A DNA stretch of 64,000 bases from Erythrobacter sp. JK5 (lineage in GTDB: Bacteria; Pseudomonadota; Alphaproteobacteria; Sphingomonadales; Sphingomonadaceae), in the NCBI RefSeq assembly GCF_018205975.1, contig NZ_CP073577.1:1736001-1800000 (forward strand), in the 5' to 3' direction. The notes under the pieces are model-generated. The model had not been told where the DNA came from. It did not search any database and saw only the letters and a list, made by a program, of their open reading frames with translations. Below are positions 16,677-25,015 of this stretch, piece after piece (positions within the stretch are counted from its first letter, which is position 1; the number at the start of each line of letters is the position of its first letter). A program made the position numbers and the translations under genes.

Positions 16677-17870
16677 ATGCAGACGTCCGACCTTCGCATT
16701 GCCCTGTTCAGCGGCAACTACAACTACACCCGCGACGGGGCGAACCAGGCGCTCAACCGTCTGATGGGGTCGATGCTCGACCACGGTGCGGCGGTGCGGG
16801 TCTATTCGCCGACGGTCGAGAAACCCGATTTCGAACCGACCGGCGAACTGATCGGCGTGCCCAACATCGCGATGCCGGTAAAGGGGCGCGGCGAATATCG
16901 CCTGCCGACCGGGCTGGGCCGCAAGGCGCGGCGCGATCTCGAGAAATTCCGGCCCAACATCGTCCACCTGTCCTCGCCCGATCCGGCCAGCCACGCGGCG
17001 CTGCGCTGGGCGCAGGATAACGACATCCCGGTGCTCGCCTCGGTCCACACGCGGTTCGAAACCTATCCGCGCTATTACAAAATGGCGTTCCTCGAACCGC
17101 TGGTGATCCGGATCTTGCGGCGCTTCTACAATCGCTGCGATGCGCTCGTCGCGCCGTCGCAGAGCATGATCGACGAATTGCTGGCGACGAAGATGCACGA
17201 CGATATCGCGCTGTGGTCGCGCGGCGTCGATCGCACCGTGTTCGCACCCGCGAAGCGCGACCTCGAATGGCGTCGTTCACTCGGTCTTGACGATGACGAC
17301 GTGGCGATCGTCTTCCTCGGACGGCTGGTGATGGAAAAGGGGCTGGACGTGTTCGCCGAAACGATCGTCCAGCTGCGCAAGCGCCAGGTCCCGCACAAGG
17401 TGCTGGTGATCGGCGACGGACCGGCGCGCGGCTGGTTCGAAGAGGCGCTGCCGGGCGGTATCTTTGCCGGGTTCAAGACCGGGGCTAATCTGGGTCAGGC
17501 GCTCGCCAGCGGCGACGTGTTCTTCAATCCCTCGATAACCGAAACCTTCGGCAACGTGACGCTCGAAGCTATGGCCTGCGGTCTTCCGGTTGTCGCAGCG
17601 GGCGCGACGGGTGCCTCGAGTCTGGTCGACGACTGGGAGACCGGACGGCTGGTGCCTCCCAGCGATGCGGACGCGTTTGCCGAGGCGATCGCGCCGTACT
17701 GCACCAATCACGACCTGCGCGCGCGCCACGGTGCTGCGGGCGCAGCCAAGGCGGGCGAATACGACTGGGAAGCGATCAACCGGGTGGTCGCCGATACCTA
17801 TGTCCGGCTGGTCGAGGAGCGTCAGGAGATCATCGCGACCGAGGAAGCGGAAAGCGCCGCCCCGGCCTGA
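16677..17870 (+). CDS. GT4-family glycosyltransferase
   Basis: The 397-residue protein has the two-domain GT-B layout of GT4 enzymes. The N-terminal acceptor domain opens with IALFSGNYNYTRDGANQAL and has VHLSSPDPASHAAL and SVHTRFETYPRYY. The C-terminal nucleotide-sugar domain begins at VFLGRLVMEKGLD, with VIGDGPARGWFEEALPG and the ExFGxxxLEAMACGLPVV-type site (SITETFGNVTLEAMACGLPV). Homologues are often called alpha-mannosyltransferases acting on glycolipids. Donor and acceptor cannot be read from sequence. It is divergent from serC. Confidence 0.87.
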   Translation: MQTSDLRIALFSGNYNYTRDGANQALNRLMGSMLDHGAAVRVYSPTVEKPDFEPTGELIGVPNIAMPVKGRGEYRLPTGLGRKARRDLEKFRPNIVHLSSPDPASHAALRWAQDNDIPVLASVHTRFETYPRYYKMAFLEPLVIRILRRFYNRCDALVAPSQSMIDELLATKMHDDIALWSRGVDRTVFAPAKRDLEWRRSLGLDDDDVAIVFLGRLVMEKGLDVFAETIVQLRKRQVPHKVLVIGDGPARGWFEEALPGGIFAGFKTGANLGQALASGDVFFNPSITETFGNVTLEAMACGLPVVAAGATGASSLVDDWETGRLVPPSDADAFAEAIAPYCTNHDLRARHGAAGAAKAGEYDWEAINRVVADTYVRLVEERQEIIATEEAESAAPA

Positions 17871-17874
17871 TCGC

Positions 17875-18303
17875 CTAGCGCAACACGCCCGCCGATTTCA
17901 TCCGCATGGCGTACCATAGCAGGAAGAAGGTCGTCACCCAGATTGCGGCGGTCAACCCCGGCGCACTGAGGCTTTCGGGCAGGTCGACATGGACAAACTG
18001 GAAATATGTCGTCCCGATAAGACCGACGATCGCGACCCCAACGGAGACGATCGTCCAGCGCGATCGCAGCAGCAGCAGGATCGAGCCGACGAACGCACCC
18101 CAGACGCCGAGCGCCCAGAAGGTGTTGGCCCACACCGGATAACTGTCGAAAAAGGCGATTTGTTCGGGCGTCATGCCAAGTTGGTCCAGCATTCCGAGCC
18201 GTGTGGTCATGTAACTCACGATGCCGACGCTGTTCCACAGCAGCGTCAGCACGCCGACCACCCACAGGTGCCACGGCGTCTTGGTTGCGATTGCTTCGTT
18301 CAT
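17875..18303 (-). CDS. four-helix membrane protein of unknown function
   Basis: The 142-residue protein has four hydrophobic segments (about residues 16-33, 60-80, 86-103, 115-132) and short polar ends (MNEAIATKTPWHLW, RMKSAGVLR). I do not recognise a family with confidence. The start at 18303 is backed by a strong Shine-Dalgarno (GGGGAGGGG), itself caught in an inverted repeat at 18306-18349. It converges on the glycosyltransferase gene, with 4 bases between the stops. Confidence 0.7.
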   Translation of the reverse strand: MNEAIATKTPWHLWVVGVLTLLWNSVGIVSYMTTRLGMLDQLGMTPEQIAFFDSYPVWANTFWALGVWGAFVGSILLLLRSRWTIVSVGVAIVGLIGTTYFQFVHVDLPESLSAPGLTAAIWVTTFFLLWYAMRMKSAGVLR

Positions 18304-18305
18304 GG

Positions 18306-18349
18306 GTTCCCCTCCCCAACCGACGCGACCCGATCGATGGGGAGGGAAC
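18306..18349 (-). promoter_or_regulatory. long inverted repeat occluding the Shine-Dalgarno of the 17875-18303 gene
   Basis: GTTCCCCTCCCC (18306-18317) pairs with GGGGAGGGAAC (18339-18349), 11 bp with one bulged base, around a ~21-nt loop. On the minus strand the 3' arm is the ribosome binding site directly before ATG 18303. This could control translation, or be a REP-type insertion that happens to supply the site. Confidence 0.45.
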
Positions 18350-18408
18350 TTAAGCCCAAGCGGCGCGCACGGCAAACCGGTTAAGGACCAACCGCGAAAA
18401 GGTTTCGA

Positions 18409-19059
18409 TCAAATCCTTTCAATCCGCTTGGCGACCTCGTCGATGATATCGACGATCTCGTCCATCACCGCCTTGTCGAGCGTGCCCGCCCGCGCGCGGT
18501 TCTTGAGCACATTGGCGAGGTTGCCCATGGCGCGGAACAGGTCGGGCGAGCGGACCTTTTCGGCGCGCTCGCCGTGCTCGTTGAGGCGATCCATCAGGGA
18601 CTCGACCTCGCTGGCGCGCTCTTCCAGCTCGGCCTTGCCGTCCTTGGTCGCCTCGAACGGCTTCTTGCCGCTGTCGGCATCCTTGTCCTTGCCCTTACCT
18701 TTCGGTTTGGCAGGCGTGATCTTGCCTTCATCCTCGAGCAATTGCAGCGTCGGATACACGGCACCGGGACTCGGCGCATACTGGCCGCCGGTCATTTCCT
18801 CGATCGCCTTGATCAGTTCGTAGCCATGGCGCGGTTCCTCGGCGATCAGCGCGAGCAGCGCGAGCCGTAGCTCACCCTGACCGAACATCCGTCCGCGACG
18901 ACGCCTGCGGCCCGATCCGCCGGGGCCGCCACCCCAATCGCCGCTCCAGTCGCCCCAATCGGCGTTCCATTTACCGCCAGCGGCCATCATCGCCATCAGC
19001 GGCCCGTACATCTGCCAGGCATTGCCACGGCGGTATCTGCGTCCTTTTTGCCAGGTCAT
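18409..19059 (-). CDS. PadR-family transcriptional regulator
   Basis: The 216-residue protein has a Gly/Trp/Arg-rich N-terminus (WGDWSGDWGGGPGG then RRRRRGRMFG) and a PadR winged helix from ~residue 60 (GELRLALLALIAEEPRHGYE then LIKAIEEMTGGQYAPSPGAV and YPTLQLLEDEGKI). A Lys-rich loop and a helical C-terminal dimerisation region follow (ELEERASEVESLMDRLNEHG). The start at 19059 is preferred because GGAG lies 6 bases upstream. It is divergent from rarA. Such regulators usually repress their own gene. Confidence 0.88.
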   Translation of the reverse strand: MTWQKGRRYRRGNAWQMYGPLMAMMAAGGKWNADWGDWSGDWGGGPGGSGRRRRRGRMFGQGELRLALLALIAEEPRHGYELIKAIEEMTGGQYAPSPGAVYPTLQLLEDEGKITPAKPKGKGKDKDADSGKKPFEATKDGKAELEERASEVESLMDRLNEHGERAEKVRSPDLFRAMGNLANVLKNRARAGTLDKAVMDEIVDIIDEVAKRIERI

Positions 19060-19163
19060 CTCGATCTCCATCGGCATCTTCGATAGAACAAAGATATATC
19101 GTAGATGTTTCGATGCAAGGGTTGAATGGCTTTTTCTGACAAGCGGCCTATTTCTGCCGACGA

Positions 19164-20489
19164 ATGGCCGACCTGTTCCAAAACGATGCCCCGTCGCCTG
19201 CGCGCGGCGATGCCCCGCGCGACGACGCACCGCTCGCCGATCGCCTGCGCCCGCGCTCGCTCGGCGAGGTCATCGGACAGGACCACCTGACCGGACGCGA
19301 AGGCGCGATCGGGCGGATGGTCAGCGCGGGCAAGCTATCGAGCATGATCCTGTGGGGACCGCCCGGCACGGGGAAGACCAGCATCGCTCGCCTGCTCGCC
19401 GATGCGGTGGGGATGCGGTTCGTGTCGATCAGCGCAGTGTTTTCGGGCGTGGCGGACCTCAAGAAGGCCTTTGCCGAGGCAGACAAGATGGCCGAGGCAG
19501 GCAAGCGCACGCTGTTGTTCGTGGACGAGATCCACCGCTTCAACCGCGCGCAGCAGGACGGTTTCCTGCCCTTTGTCGAGCGCGGGACGGTGACGCTGGT
19601 GGGCGCGACGACCGAGAACCCCAGCTTCGCGCTCAACGCCGCGCTGCTCAGCCGCGCTCAGGTGCTGATCCTCGAACGGCTCGACCATGCCGCGCTCGAA
19701 GCGCTGCTGGCGCGCGCGGAAGAGCTCGAAGGCCCCCTGCCCCTTGACGACGAGGCTCGCGCCGCGCTGATCGCCAGCGCCGACGGCGATGGGCGTTTCC
19801 TGCTGGGTCAGGCCGAGACGCTTTACAATGCGAAGCTCACCGAGCCGCTCGATCCGGCGGGCCTCGGCCAGTTCCTCCAGCGCCGCGTCGCGGTCTACGA
19901 CAAGGATCGCGACGGGCACTATAACCTCATCAGCGCACTGCATAAGTCGCTGCGTGGATCGGACCCGCAAGCCTCGCTGTACTACTTGGCGCGAATGCTG
20001 ACCGCAGGCGAAGAGCCGCTCTACGTCCTGCGCCGCCTGGTGCGCTTCGCCAGCGAGGATATCGGCCTCGCCGACCCGCAGGCGCTGACCCAGTGCCTCG
20101 CGGCGAAAGACGCCTATGAATTCCTCGGCAGCCCCGAAGGCGAACTCGCGATCGTCCAGGCCTGCCTCTACTGCGCCACCGCGCCCAAATCGAACGCCGC
20201 CTATGCCGCGCAGAAAGGCGCGTTCCGATCGGCGAAGGAAACCGGCAGCCTGATGCCGCCCGCCAACATCCTCAACGCGCCGACCAAGCTGATGAAAGAT
20301 ATTGGCTACGGCGAAGGCTATGCCTACGATCACGACCGCGAAGACGGCTTTTCCGGCGACAATTACTGGCCGGAGGGGATGGAGCCGCAACGATATTACG
20401 AACCGGTCGAACGTGGGTTCGAGCGCAAGGTTAGGGAGCGGATGGAATGGTGGCAGCGAAAGCGATCCGAACTGCATGGACAATCCTGA
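19164..20489 (+). CDS. rarA: replication-associated recombination protein A (AAA+ ATPase)
   Basis: RarA/MgsA acts at stalled replication forks. The 441-residue protein has the family N-terminus (PLADRLRPRSLGEVIGQDHL), Walker A WGPPGTGKTS (K71), Walker B LLFVDEIHRF (D121, E122), sensor 1 VGATTENPSFALNAALLSR, and a C-terminal tetramerisation region (SEDIGLADPQAL, KGAFRSAKETGSLMPPANIL, YGEGYAYDHD). Length is normal. The next gene begins 43 bases inside its 3' end, so at least the next two genes may be co-translated. Confidence 0.95.
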   Translation: MADLFQNDAPSPARGDAPRDDAPLADRLRPRSLGEVIGQDHLTGREGAIGRMVSAGKLSSMILWGPPGTGKTSIARLLADAVGMRFVSISAVFSGVADLKKAFAEADKMAEAGKRTLLFVDEIHRFNRAQQDGFLPFVERGTVTLVGATTENPSFALNAALLSRAQVLILERLDHAALEALLARAEELEGPLPLDDEARAALIASADGDGRFLLGQAETLYNAKLTEPLDPAGLGQFLQRRVAVYDKDRDGHYNLISALHKSLRGSDPQASLYYLARMLTAGEEPLYVLRRLVRFASEDIGLADPQALTQCLAAKDAYEFLGSPEGELAIVQACLYCATAPKSNAAYAAQKGAFRSAKETGSLMPPANILNAPTKLMKDIGYGEGYAYDHDREDGFSGDNYWPEGMEPQRYYEPVERGFERKVRERMEWWQRKRSELHGQS

Positions 20490-21166
20490 CTGTATCGGCC
20501 GCGTTCGGCGTGGCCGTACCGGCTCTCGCGCACCCCGATCCGGCACCGTCGCTGGCCTATTGCGAGGCGATACCGCAGCAGGAATTCGACTTTGAATGGG
20601 ACGGTGAGAAGTCGTTTGCTGTGCCGCAGGAGTGGAGCGCGTTCGCAGCCGCTTCGAACCGCTGGATGGCGGTCGCGACCACGGCCGGAACGACCGAATG
20701 CGTCGATCTGAGCTGGATGTTCGAGGGCGAGGACTTCGAAATCCATCAGGACCGCTTCGTCGGCTTCAGCTGGGTCGGATACGAAGCATTCGGCTACACC
20801 CTGGTCGACCGCGCCGGAACCGGGACTGTGCTCGACACAGGCCATCGCCCGGTCTTCTCCCCCAATGGGTTTCGGATGGCCGCGCTGCAATCGTCGGAAT
20901 CGGGCTATGGCGGGCTTGAAGGGTTTGGCGTCTGGTATGTCTACGAAACCGGTCTCAAACCGATCTATCTGAATTCGGCCGTTCCGTTCATGACCGACTG
21001 GCGGATCGACCGCTGGGAAGGCGACGATTGCCTGCACATCTCGGCGATCCCGTTCGACCGCGTCGAGGACTGGGAAGACCTGTCGCAATACGAGCGCGAT
21101 TCCTTCGTCTCCGGCGACGCAGGCGGATGGGCACTCAAGCCCGGAACCGCCTGCCCCACCCCTTGA
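20447..21166 (+). CDS. secreted protein of unknown function, overlaps rarA
   Basis: The 239-residue protein starts within rarA and has a signal peptide (AWTILTVSAAFGVAVPALA, cleavage after ALA28). The mature part is rich in Trp, Asp, Glu and Gly, has three or four cysteines, and no motif I recognise. The phrase RPVFSPNGFRMAALQSSESG suggests a beta-propeller-like blade but only one is visible. Its TGA overlaps the next ATG (TGATG at 21164-21168). Its link to DNA repair neighbours may be only positional. Confidence 0.7.
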   Translation: MVAAKAIRTAWTILTVSAAFGVAVPALAHPDPAPSLAYCEAIPQQEFDFEWDGEKSFAVPQEWSAFAAASNRWMAVATTAGTTECVDLSWMFEGEDFEIHQDRFVGFSWVGYEAFGYTLVDRAGTGTVLDTGHRPVFSPNGFRMAALQSSESGYGGLEGFGVWYVYETGLKPIYLNSAVPFMTDWRIDRWEGDDCLHISAIPFDRVEDWEDLSQYERDSFVSGDAGGWALKPGTACPTP

Positions 21167-22065
21167 TGCGTGAATTCGACCACTTCGTCGCGATCGACTG
21201 GTCGGGCGCGCGGGGCGAGCGTCACAAGGGGATTGCGATCGCGATCGCCGATGGCAAGGGCGGTCCGCCCGCCCTGGTGCAGCCGCCGCGCGGAGGCTTT
21301 TCGCGGATCGAGGTGCGCGACATCCTGCGTGACGAACTGCCGGCCAATGCGCTGGTCGGGCTCGATCTCGGCATCAGCCTGCCGTTCCACGACACTGGCG
21401 CGTTCTTTCCCGGCTGGGATCGCACCCCCAGGAGCGCCAAGAAGCTGTGGGAACTGATCGAGGAAATCTGCGCGGACGAACCGTTTCTCGGCGCGCACAG
21501 CTTCGTGACCCATCCCGAAGCCCGGCGCTATTTCCGGCACGGCCGCGACGACGAGGGCGACCGCTTCCTGCTGCCCGGCGCCGCGACCCGCGAAGGCCGC
21601 TTTCGCGAAGCCGAGACCGCGCAGCGCGCGCAGAAATGCCGCCCGGTGAGCAATTTCAACCTCGTCGGCGCGGCGCAGGTCGGCAAATCCTCGCTCACCG
21701 GCATGCGGATGCTGCACCAGCTGCGCGGGCACCTGCCGGTCTGGCCGGTGGACCCGATCCCGGAGAAGCGCATCACCAGCGGCGGATCGATGGCGGTCGA
21801 AATCTACACCGGGCTTGCCTCGAAAGAGACGGCAGCGCTGGGCGGGCGGACCAAGCTGCTGACCTATGCCGATCTCAATTCCGCGCTCGACGTGCTCGAT
21901 TGCCCGCCGGTCGACGAGGTAGGCGAGGTCGACGACCATTCCTCGGACGCGCTGCTCACCGCCGCCTGGCTGCGCAAGGTCGCGCCGGAGCCGGCACGCT
22001 GGGAGCCGCGCTGCCTTACCGCCGAAATCGCCTATACCGAAGGCTGGACCTTCGGCGCGTTGTAG
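21166..22065 (+). CDS. predicted RNase H-fold protein, possible nuclease
   Basis: The 299-residue protein shows the strand-Asp pattern of RuvC/RNase H-like folds: FVAIDWSGARG (D11), LVGLDLGISLPF (D67) and EVDDHSSDALLTAAWLRK near residues 254-270, where D257 and D261 would complete an acidic cluster. This resembles DUF429-type predicted nucleases. The middle contains NFNLVGAAQVGKSSLTGM and RMLHQLRG. The start at 21166 overlaps the preceding stop, and earlier starts lie in another gene. Activity is inferred, not known. It lies in a run beginning with rarA, which suggests but does not prove a nucleic-acid role. Confidence 0.7.
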   Translation: MREFDHFVAIDWSGARGERHKGIAIAIADGKGGPPALVQPPRGGFSRIEVRDILRDELPANALVGLDLGISLPFHDTGAFFPGWDRTPRSAKKLWELIEEICADEPFLGAHSFVTHPEARRYFRHGRDDEGDRFLLPGAATREGRFREAETAQRAQKCRPVSNFNLVGAAQVGKSSLTGMRMLHQLRGHLPVWPVDPIPEKRITSGGSMAVEIYTGLASKETAALGGRTKLLTYADLNSALDVLDCPPVDEVGEVDDHSSDALLTAAWLRKVAPEPARWEPRCLTAEIAYTEGWTFGAL

Positions 22066-22079
22066 GCGACGAGCGCAGC

Positions 22080-22790
22080 ATGACCGACGACGTCGACATC
22101 GAATTCCTGTGCGATCCCGCGCTCGCGGGCACGATCCCCGCACCCGAACCCGCAATCCGCTTCGCGCCCGAATGGTTCAGGCGCATGGACCGCGAAATGG
22201 GGATGCCCGATGAGCAGGGATTGCCGGGGCTGACGGTCAAGGCGTGCCTGCCGGTGACCGACGCCTTCTCACTCGGCTATGTCATCCCGCTGCCCTATGC
22301 GGTGACCTTCGGCGGCGGCACGGGCATACCGAACCTCGACATCCGCTGGGCCGAGGATTGCGCGTTCCGGCCGATCGAGCAGCACCATCCGGGCCAGCTC
22401 GGCGCCCCCGATCCGCCTTTTGCCGGCGTGGTGCCGCTCAAATTCGTCAATCCGTGGCGGGTCCGGGTGCCCGAAGGCTATTCGGTGCTGTTCCAGCCGG
22501 TGATGAACCGGCCCGACCTGCCATTCTACTGCTTTTCGGGCCTGGTCGATTGCGACCGATTCGCGACCACCATCAACTTCCCCTTCATCTGGACCGGCGG
22601 GACGCAGGAAACGACGCTCGAAGCCGGGACCCCGATCGTGCAGCTGGTGCCGATCCGGCGGGACGCGCTGATCAAGCGCCACGGTTCGCGCGGCTCCACG
22701 CCCGCAGAGCTCGCCGAGCAGGACGCGGCCCGCCATCGCAAGTACAACGAGGAATCGACCTACCGGAAGGAATGGCGCGTCAGAAAGTGA
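22080..22790 (+). CDS. DUF6065-like protein
   Basis: The 236-residue protein begins at ATG 22080, 14 bases after the previous stop. Features are PVTDAFSLGYVIPLPYAV, aromatic and proline-rich segments (WAEDCAFRPIEQHHPGQLG, FVNPWRVRVPEGYSVLFQP), a Trp-Thr-Gly turn (FIWTGG), and a basic charged tail (KYNEESTYRKEWRVRK). The pattern matches what I recall of DUF6065, found in phage and bacterial genomes, but I cannot confirm it. No signal peptide or membrane segment. Last gene before tRNA-Thr. Confidence 0.65.
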   Translation: MTDDVDIEFLCDPALAGTIPAPEPAIRFAPEWFRRMDREMGMPDEQGLPGLTVKACLPVTDAFSLGYVIPLPYAVTFGGGTGIPNLDIRWAEDCAFRPIEQHHPGQLGAPDPPFAGVVPLKFVNPWRVRVPEGYSVLFQPVMNRPDLPFYCFSGLVDCDRFATTINFPFIWTGGTQETTLEAGTPIVQLVPIRRDALIKRHGSRGSTPAELAEQDAARHRKYNEESTYRKEWRVRK

Positions 22791-22858
22791 TCGCGCGCGC
22801 ATGGGGCTGGACAATCGCCGCGCTTTGCCGATAGAGGCGCGCGTCCCGATCCGGACAC

Positions 22859-22934
<76 letters not shown>

Positions 22935-22943
22935 TCATCTTTG

Positions 22944-23037
22944 CGCACGCGGAACCGCGAGTGCCAAGTCCTTGCTCATGCGATCAAGGATCGTGTCGCT
23001 GCGGGCGGTCCGTTGCGCTTGCGGTCGGTTTGCGACC
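22944..23037 (+). repeat. structured interspersed repeat, copy B
   Basis: The block 22971-23037 aligns gap-free with 96-162 (copy A). The leading hairpin (22944-22963, CGCG-GAAC-CGCG core) corresponds in place and loop size to the hairpin at 71-90. The terminal hairpin GGTCG-GTTTG-CGACC corresponds to GGCTGC/GCAGCC of copy A with different bases. It lies right after tRNA-Thr, in the same orientation as copy A. Confidence 0.6.
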
Positions 23038-23062
23038 ATACTTCGCCACCCAGCCCTCCGGC

Positions 23063-23449
23063 CTAAGTCCCCGGCGCGGTCAGTCCCCAGCCCTGCATGA
23101 CCGCTGCCTGCGTCAGCATCACCGCCAGCCAGTGCGCGCTGGCCGATAGCGCCGATCCCCGTTCGAGGCGGTAGACGGTAAAGGTCACCCATATCACCGG
23201 CAGCACGAATCCGACCCAGATCACGAAGGCGCTGCCCAGCGCCATGGTCCATGCTCCCGCTTCGGGCGGAGCGAGGATCAGCGCCCCGGCCAGGATCGCC
23301 GCAAGCCAGAATTCCGCCAGCGCCGCCAGCGCAAGGGTCTGCCACCCCGGCAGCAACATTCGCGAGGCGCGCAGCCACACGATGCCGATCGCCAGACCGG
23401 CCAGAGTCGCAGCTGCAATCAGCAGGAAATTCAGCAGGATATAGATCAT
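23063..23449 (-). CDS. small four-helix membrane protein, unknown function
   Basis: The 128-residue protein starts MIYILLNFLLIAAATLAGLA and has four hydrophobic stretches (about 2-23, 30-52, 58-80, 100-118) with little polar sequence between. No family is recognised. The start at 23449 is preferred over ATG 23479, which would put ten polar residues ahead of the first helix; GGGGGATCGTCG precedes 23449. Probably an inner-membrane protein. Confidence 0.65.
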   Translation of the reverse strand: MIYILLNFLLIAAATLAGLAIGIVWLRASRMLLPGWQTLALAALAEFWLAAILAGALILAPPEAGAWTMALGSAFVIWVGFVLPVIWVTFTVYRLERGSALSASAHWLAVMLTQAAVMQGWGLTAPGT

Positions 23450-23516
23450 CGACGATCCCCCGGATGCCTTGTCGCACAATAATCCAGCGGCCGTGAATGG
23501 GGCGTGAAACCGAAAA

Positions 23517-24881
23517 TCACCCGGACGGTATCAGTGTCAGTTCGGTCTGCCGCCCATCGAGAAACCGCACGGTTTCGCCATCGAACCACGCGTTTTCCTC
23601 CGACCGGAAATCGACCCGCTGACCGCCCCATTCGGGAACCGCGCTATAGGATGTCAGCTCGATCGACCAGGCGGTGCCCGCCAGCACCGGATATTCGCCG
23701 CGCGGATCATCGCGCTGGTTGTCCCAGAAACCGATCGCGGTCCCGGCGCCATGGCCGTGCAGCCCGATCGGGTGCGAATAGATCGACGGGTCGAGCCCCT
23801 CTGCCAGCGCCTTGCGCCGGGCTTCGGCCAGGATCGCGTTTCCGCTGACCCCGGGCTCGAACGATTCGAGCAGCAGATCCTGCACCCGGTTGGTCGCCGC
23901 GAGACCCGCGCGCAGCCCGGTCGGCGCCGCGACCTCGCCGGGTTTCAGCACATAGGCAAGGTGCTGGGTATCAGTTGCGAGACGCAGGTAGGTGATGCCG
24001 AAATCGGTCCACAGCAGGTCGCCCGGCTCGATCACGGTATCGCCCGCCAGCATCCCTGTCGCACCCTGCCGCTGGATCCCGACCGAGGGGTGAAACCACG
24101 GCGTCAGGCCGAGCCGCGCCAGCTCCTCGCGATACCACCATTGCACGTCGGCAGCGGTGGTTTTCCCCGGGGTCACGACCTCGCGCGAAAAGGCGCGACC
24201 GATCAGCGCGTGAGCGAGGCGGACGATGCCGGGATAGATGGCCAGCTCGCCCGGCGTACGGCTTTCGAGCCAACGCACCGCCAGCGTCTCGCCGGAGACG
24301 ATCCGGTCGCGATAGCGCGCCGGTAGTTTCGCGCTCATCGCGCGGTACTGGCTCAGCGTCATCCCGTCGCCAAATGCGGTGATATCGGAAAAGTTGATCG
24401 CGATCCGCCGGGGATCGCGCGCGGCGACGATATCGGCGACCGCCTGCCACTGGTCGGGCTGAACCTCGGGCTGCCATGCTGGCTCGAACAGCCCGGCGAG
24501 GCCATAGCGGCTGACCGTGAGTCGCTCGACCGGTCGCCCTTCGCCCGGATCGTGGAAGATCAGGATCGTGCGCCGCCGTGCGCTCATGCTGTTGGCATCG
24601 AGCATCGAGGCGACCACCGGCTCTTCGAAATATTCGCGCGCCATCAGCAGCCACAGGTCGATGCCCTGCTCGCGCATGATCGCCGGAATCACGGTTTCGA
24701 GCCGCTCGGCAAGAATACGGTCGATCGTTTCGGCGCGCGCGCGCATCGGGAGGATCGGCGGCATTGCGGGGGCGGATATCTCGGTATCGGACATCGGCAG
24801 GACCGGCGGGACCGGCTCCTGCGCGGTCACGCCCGATGCCAACAGCGCGGCGAAGCCTGCCGGAAATGCTCGTAGTTTCAT
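23517..24881 (-). CDS. secreted M24-family metallopeptidase (Xaa-Pro aminopeptidase-like)
   Basis: The 454-residue protein starts with a signal peptide (MKLRAFPAGFAALLASGVTA). After a creatinase-like N-terminal domain comes the pita-bread domain. The expected metal ligands are visible in order: Asp in LLWTDFGITYL, Asp in LATDTQHLAY, His in GLHGHGAGTAIGF, Glu in WSIELTSYS, Glu in FRSEENAWF. Family members cleave X-Pro bonds or related substrates using two metal ions. The start at 24881 is chosen for the signal peptide. It is divergent from the oxidoreductase at 25016. Confidence 0.87.
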   Translation of the reverse strand: MKLRAFPAGFAALLASGVTAQEPVPPVLPMSDTEISAPAMPPILPMRARAETIDRILAERLETVIPAIMREQGIDLWLLMAREYFEEPVVASMLDANSMSARRRTILIFHDPGEGRPVERLTVSRYGLAGLFEPAWQPEVQPDQWQAVADIVAARDPRRIAINFSDITAFGDGMTLSQYRAMSAKLPARYRDRIVSGETLAVRWLESRTPGELAIYPGIVRLAHALIGRAFSREVVTPGKTTAADVQWWYREELARLGLTPWFHPSVGIQRQGATGMLAGDTVIEPGDLLWTDFGITYLRLATDTQHLAYVLKPGEVAAPTGLRAGLAATNRVQDLLLESFEPGVSGNAILAEARRKALAEGLDPSIYSHPIGLHGHGAGTAIGFWDNQRDDPRGEYPVLAGTAWSIELTSYSAVPEWGGQRVDFRSEENAWFDGETVRFLDGRQTELTLIPSG

Positions 24882-25015
24882 GCGAATATACGCTCCCTTG
24901 CCGTCGCACCGGTATGATGAGACCCGCTGCACGCTGTCAATCGCGGGATCGCTGGCCAGCGTGCACACCGCGCGCTACATAAGTTGCAAATAACGACCGA
25001 AACGGGAGGAAGCCC

